From: Candidatus Parcubacteria bacterium
Lineage (GTDB): Bacteria; Patescibacteriota; Patescibacteriia; CAIXNZ01
Assembly: GCA_026395675.1 (NCBI GenBank)
Contig: JAPLYF010000062.1
Span: forward strand, 1 to 7,743
Reading direction: 5' to 3'
DNA: 7,743 bases
Part shown: piece after piece, positions 5,539 to 7,743 of the stretch
How positions within the stretch are numbered: the stretch's first letter is position 1
How the letters are laid out: each line of letters begins with the position of its first letter
Notes under the pieces: generated by a model
Database searches by the model: none
What the model was told of the DNA's origin: nothing
What the model saw: only the letters and a program-made list of their open reading frames with translations
Made by a program: the position numbers and the translations under genes

Positions 5539-5603
5539 GGTAACGGAATGACAGGCTTTAGCCTGTTACCTTTGTCGGTAACACACTGAAGTGTGTCATT
5601 CCG
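5539..5603. repeat. Nested palindromic intergenic element
   Basis: CGGAATGACA (5544-5553) and TGTCATTCCG (5594-5603) are a perfect 10-base inverted pair. Inside are ACAGGC-TTTA-GCCTGT (5551-5566), GTTACC/GGTAAC (5565-5570/5577-5582) and ACACAC-TGAA-GTGTGT (5581-5596). No T-run follows. It looks like a small dispersed palindromic repeat or folded RNA element between the two convergent genes. Confidence 0.6.
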
Positions 5604-5612
5604 ACTATTAAA

Positions 5613-5643
5613 TAAAAAAAGAACTCTCCGGTTAGGGAGAGTT
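5613..5643 (-). terminator. Intrinsic terminator of the 175-residue gene
   Basis: AACTCTCC (5622-5629) pairs with GGAGAGTT (5636-5643). On the - strand the stem is followed by C and then seven T. It lies 22 bases past the stop codon at 5666. Confidence 0.88.
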
Positions 5644-5665
5644 ATTTAGATTTGATTTGGTTTTT

Positions 5666-6193
5666 TTAGAAAGCCGATATTTTTTTGAGTTCGCGGATCA
5701 TTACTCTGTCTTTGCCAGATTCAAGTTTGAATCCAAGATAGTCAATTATGGCGGTCTTTACATTTAAAAGTAAAAACGCTCGCTCCTGGAATATTTGTTT
5801 CTTTTCTTCTTCTAACTTTTTTATTCCTTTATTATTGTAAGTTTTCTCAAATGAGCCGCAATGCTTATTTTTTGCTTTCAGTCGATAAATTGCTGCATTT
5901 AATTTTGAAGTCAAAGGACGTTTTCGCAACTCCTTTAAAATTTTTAAGGAGAATCGAATGCCTTTAGCGCGAACTATGTCAGTGAGCAATTCTCCAATAT
6001 ACGGAAGATTTTTTTTATTTTCATCGAGAATTGCTTGACAAAATTTGCCAACAGGGGCAGGCTGAAGGTTTTTAATAATTCTTCGCCTTCGCCATTTTCT
6101 CCGTTTTATATCAGGAGTTGGTTTATGAAAACTTTTACAGATGTCTTCGGCCTCCAATCTTAGTGATTTTAAACTTTCAATTGGCTTTTGCAT
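5666..6193 (-). CDS. Basic protein of unknown function, 175 residues
   Basis: Not recognised. The start is ATG at 6193, five bases after AGGAGG (6199-6204). An in-frame GTG at 6211 is rejected because it lies upstream of that Shine-Dalgarno, inside a stem-loop. The protein is rich in Lys and Arg, with a striking KRRKWRRRR run at residues 30-38 that suggests nucleic-acid contact (inference). A helical, charged second half follows, including GIKKLEEEKKQIFQERAFLLL, which may be a short coiled coil. There is no signal peptide or membrane helix. It is monocistronic with its own promoter and terminator, and sits opposite to and between the LigB-like and AMMECR1 genes. Its long folded leader suggests post-transcriptional control. 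Confidence 0.82.
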   Translation of the reverse strand: MQKPIESLKSLRLEAEDICKSFHKPTPDIKRRKWRRRRIIKNLQPAPVGKFCQAILDENKKNLPYIGELLTDIVRAKGIRFSLKILKELRKRPLTSKLNAAIYRLKAKNKHCGSFEKTYNNKGIKKLEEEKKQIFQERAFLLLNVKTAIIDYLGFKLESGKDRVMIRELKKISAF

Positions 6194-6206
6194 GATTTCC
6201 TCCTTT

Positions 6207-6219
6207 GGCACTTCGTGCC
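6207..6219 (-). promoter_or_regulatory. Stem-loop abutting the Shine-Dalgarno of the 175-residue gene
   Basis: GGCAC-GAA-GTGCC on the - strand, immediately followed by AAAGGAGG. It is the same element as at 1956-1968, with one loop base changed, placed at the same position relative to the ribosome binding site of an unrelated gene. Confidence 0.65.
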
Positions 6220-6320
6220 TATTTTGGATTTGTTTTTACCCCGCACCAGACCCGCGGTGCTGGTCGGTGCGGGGTTTCGCTCTCACCGTATCAAGGGAGT
6301 CCATCGACCCCTGTTAGTGT
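6220..6320 (-). promoter_or_regulatory. Structured 5' leader of the 175-residue gene
   Basis: The predicted transcript starts near 6320, about 127 bases before the ATG. It contains an AGGGG/CUCCU-type hairpin (about 6312-6294), then ACCCCGCACC/GGUGCGGGGU, a 10 bp stem (6275-6266/6247-6238) with an inner GACC/GGUC stem, then the small stem-loop at 6207-6219. No U-run follows the big stem, so it is not a plain terminator. I could not match it to a riboswitch class. A cis-regulatory RNA is possible. Confidence 0.5.
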
Positions 6321-6326
6321 AGCTCC

Positions 6327-6354
6327 ACCTTAACATATATAATAGAAAAGTCAA
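6327..6354 (-). promoter_or_regulatory. Promoter of the 175-residue gene
   Basis: TTGACT (6349-6354), a 16-base spacer and TAAGGT (6327-6332) on the - strand, with an extended TG one base before the -10. Predicted +1 is near 6320. Confidence 0.65.
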
Positions 6355-6377
6355 TCTGGCATGTAAATTTAAAGCAC

Positions 6378-6402
6378 GTTATAAAATTTTAAAATTTATA
6401 AC
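6378..6402. repeat. AT-rich inverted repeat
   Basis: GTTATAAA (6378-6385) and TTTATAAC (6395-6402) flank an ATTTTAAAA core, making a 25-base near-palindrome between the divergent promoters of the 175-residue gene and the AMMECR1 gene. It could be an operator; this is inference. Confidence 0.45.
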
Positions 6403-6410
6403 ATCTCGTT

Positions 6411-6444
6411 GCCGAAGAAGCGATTGGCCAATCGCTTCTTCGGC
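6411..6444. repeat. Perfect 34-base palindrome upstream of the AMMECR1 gene
   Basis: GCCGAAGAAGCGATTGG (6411-6427) is followed directly by its exact reverse complement (6428-6444). As RNA it would be a very stable hairpin, but no T-run follows on either strand. It ends just before the weak -35 of the AMMECR1 promoter, so it may be an operator or a terminator shielding that promoter. Confidence 0.65.
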
Positions 6445-6445
6445 C

Positions 6446-6474
6446 TTAAATAAGGAGATTTTTTATGCTATATT
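6446..6474 (+). promoter_or_regulatory. Extended -10 promoter of the AMMECR1 gene, likely leaderless
   Basis: TATATT (6469-6474) is preceded by an extended TG (6466-6467). The -35 (TTAAAT, 6446-6451, 17-base spacer) is poor. The -10 ends six bases before the ATG at 6481, so the predicted +1 is the A of the start codon. Confidence 0.6.
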
Positions 6475-6480
6475 ATAAAT

Positions 6481-7008
6481 ATGGATCCCTACATTAAATT
6501 AGCCAAAGAAACAATCAAGCATTATCTTTTGACTAAGAAAACTATTGAAGTGCCTGAAGATTTGCCAGCAGAAATGCTAAATAAAAGAGCCGGTGTTTTT
6601 ATTTGTTTTAAAAACAAGGGCGAATTGCGCGGCTGCATTGGCACATTTTTACCTGTTTATGAAAATATTGCAGATGAAATAATCCAGAATACGATTTCGG
6701 CTGCCACCCGGGATCACCGCTTTTTGCCAGTGCATGTTAGTGAATTAAAAGATTTAAAAATTACCATTGATATTCTGGCAGAGCCAGTTAGAATTGAAGA
6801 TGAAGAGATAAACCAGCTTAATGCGAAAAAGTTCGGTGTGGTGGTTAAGTCAGAAGACGGCTTAAGAACTGGTTTGCTTTTGCCAGACCTGGAAGGCGTG
6901 GACACAGTAGAAGATCAGATTTCCATTGCCAGCCAAAAAGCCGGTATTGACCCCTTGGTTGAAAATTTCCATGTATATAAATTTACAGTCAAAAGGCATG
7001 AAGAATAA
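6481..7008 (+). CDS. AMMECR1-domain protein (AmmeMemoRadiSam system protein A type)
   Basis: 175 residues, about the usual size of a stand-alone AMMECR1 domain. Diagnostic motifs are LRGCIGTF (49-56, with Cys52), then AATRDHRF (74-81), LKITIDIL (92-99), GLLLPDLEGVDT (131-142) and ISIASQKAGI (147-156). The family is found in all domains of life and often next to a MEMO/LigB-like protein and a radical-SAM enzyme. Its biochemical role is unsettled. Here the LigB-like partner is at 4742-5530, with an inverted gene between. The ATG at 6481 is chosen because it gives the full domain; AAGGAG at 6452-6457 is too far away (23 bases) to serve it, and the promoter places transcription start at the ATG. 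Confidence 0.92.
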   Translation: MDPYIKLAKETIKHYLLTKKTIEVPEDLPAEMLNKRAGVFICFKNKGELRGCIGTFLPVYENIADEIIQNTISAATRDHRFLPVHVSELKDLKITIDILAEPVRIEDEEINQLNAKKFGVVVKSEDGLRTGLLLPDLEGVDTVEDQISIASQKAGIDPLVENFHVYKFTVKRHEE

Positions 7009-7032
7009 TGACGATGCTAATTTACGAATTTA

Positions 7033-7100
7033 ATACTAATTATACTAATATTTTCGCCAGTTCTAATTAGTATTATTGGTAAATATTAGTATATTAGTAA
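7033..7100. repeat. Cluster of five ATTAGTAW octamers upstream of priA
   Basis: ATACTAAT occurs at 7033-7040 and 7042-7049, and its complement at 7066-7073, 7085-7092 and (ATTAGTAA) 7093-7100. TATACTAATATTT (7041-7053) and AAATATTAGTATA (7081-7093) are perfect 13-base inverted copies. It could be a regulator-binding array, an RNA hairpin in the leader, or an AT-rich dispersed repeat. No clear sigma-70 promoter is visible inside it. Confidence 0.6.
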
Positions 7101-7110
7101 CCTTAATTAA

Positions 7111-7743
7111 ATGGCAGAAAAAATTGCGCAAATAATACCACTGCTTCGTTTAAAAAGAAACCTGAATTATTTTGACTATAATATCCCTCAGGAATTTCAG
7201 AATCAGGTCAAAATCGGACAACTCGTGGAAATCCCCTTTAGAAACAAATTAATCAAAGGGGTTATTTTAGATTTAGTTGAAAGTTCAAAGTTTGAAAGTG
7301 AAAAGTTAAAAAGTATAAGTAAAATAATTGATCCCCCCTTTGTTTTAGCGCCCTGGCAGATTAAATTTATAGAAATTTTGGCTGAAAAATATTTTGTTTC
7401 AGCGGGAGTAATTTTGAAAATGTTTTTGCCAACTATTTCCAAACGTACTGAAAAAAATGCAGAAATGAACTTAGTGTTGGTTAATAAAAATTTTCAGTTT
7501 CCAAAAATTAATCAGGATAAAATTCCTTTTTATAATGCGACTAAACCGGTTTTATTGCGTTATTATAATTTTGACAATAAAATCCAGGCCTATCTAAATT
7601 TAATTAAAAATGTTCTTAATAAAAATAAGCAGATTTTAATAATATTTCCCTTTATTTCAGAAGCCAAGAAATTTAGCCAAAATCTAAGCGAATTTGAAAA
7701 TATTACTTGTCTTTTTTTGAATAATCTCTCGCCAAGTCATTTT
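7111..7743 (+). CDS. priA: Primosomal protein N' (PriA helicase), N-terminal part (3'-truncated by window)
   Basis: The frame runs open from ATG 7111 to the window edge (211 residues, no stop). PriA reloads the replicative helicase at stalled forks. The N-terminal DNA-binding domain is recognisable: IIPLLRLKRNLNYFDYNIP, then GQLVEIPFRNKLIKGVI, the classic PriA opening with its basic loop. The winged-helix part follows as APWQIKFIEILAEKYFVSAGVILKMFLP. The sequence then enters the start of the helicase lobe (KPVLLRYYN, then ILIIFPFISEAKKF). The Walker motifs and zinc-binding cysteines are not yet visible or lie beyond the window. TLLxG-type Walker A is not seen at the usual place, so the early helicase lobe may be divergent. 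There is no Shine-Dalgarno before the ATG. The gene follows the AMMECR1 gene by 102 bases. Confidence 0.88.
   Translation, partial: MAEKIAQIIPLLRLKRNLNYFDYNIPQEFQNQVKIGQLVEIPFRNKLIKGVILDLVESSKFESEKLKSISKIIDPPFVLAPWQIKFIEILAEKYFVSAGVILKMFLPTISKRTEKNAEMNLVLVNKNFQFPKINQDKIPFYNATKPVLLRYYNFDNKIQAYLNLIKNVLNKNKQILIIFPFISEAKKFSQNLSEFENITCLFLNNLSPSHF

Noticed and set aside
6194..6211. GTG start at 6211 for the 175-residue protein
   Set aside because: It lies upstream of the AGGAGG site, inside the stem-loop. ATG 6193 has correct spacing.
7203..7442. - strand frame of 79 residues
   Set aside because: It is antisense to the clear PriA N-terminal domain, with no start signals.

Overview
The window looks like part of a small-genome bacterium of the Candidate Phyla Radiation (Patescibacteria, Parcubacteria-like). 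This is an inference from low GC, short stand-alone genes of unknown function, a secreted lysozyme-like protein with four C-terminal repeats of a kind I associate with these genomes, and intergenic palindromes. TGA acts as a stop (1510-1512), so the standard bacterial code applies.

Layout. 1-1041 is the 3' part of a ClpB-type disaggregase gene (+). 1093-2339 holds three unrelated small genes of unknown function, all on the - strand. Each is a complete solo unit with a TTGACA-17 bp-TAnnnT promoter carrying an extended TG, its own Shine-Dalgarno and its own downstream hairpin terminator. 2433-3049 has no convincing gene. It looks like a large, highly structured non-coding RNA of about 600 nt on the - strand, with a near-consensus promoter, a closing helix joining its two ends, nested long-range helices, a threefold hairpin repeat with compensatory changes, and two copies of a nearly identical large-loop hairpin. 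It is the most interesting object here.

3062-3138 is a divergent promoter region serving the RNA (-) and a secreted lysozyme-like repeat protein (+, 3139-4542) that is probably translated from a leaderless mRNA. 4742-5530 encodes a LigB/MEMO-like class III extradiol-dioxygenase-family protein and 6481-7008 an AMMECR1-domain protein. These two parts of the AmmeMemoRadiSam set are joined in one polypeptide in some bacteria, but here they are separated by a - strand gene for a basic 175-residue protein (5666-6193) with a long structured leader. 7111 to the window end is the N-terminal third or so of the primosomal helicase PriA.

The regulatory DNA is unusually legible: eight promoter candidates (one weak), six terminator candidates, a stem-loop shared just upstream of the Shine-Dalgarno of two separate genes, two palindromes before the AMMECR1 gene, and a cluster of five ATTAGTAW octamers before priA. 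No tRNA, rRNA, CRISPR array or transposase was seen. All family assignments are from reading motifs; no database search was possible.
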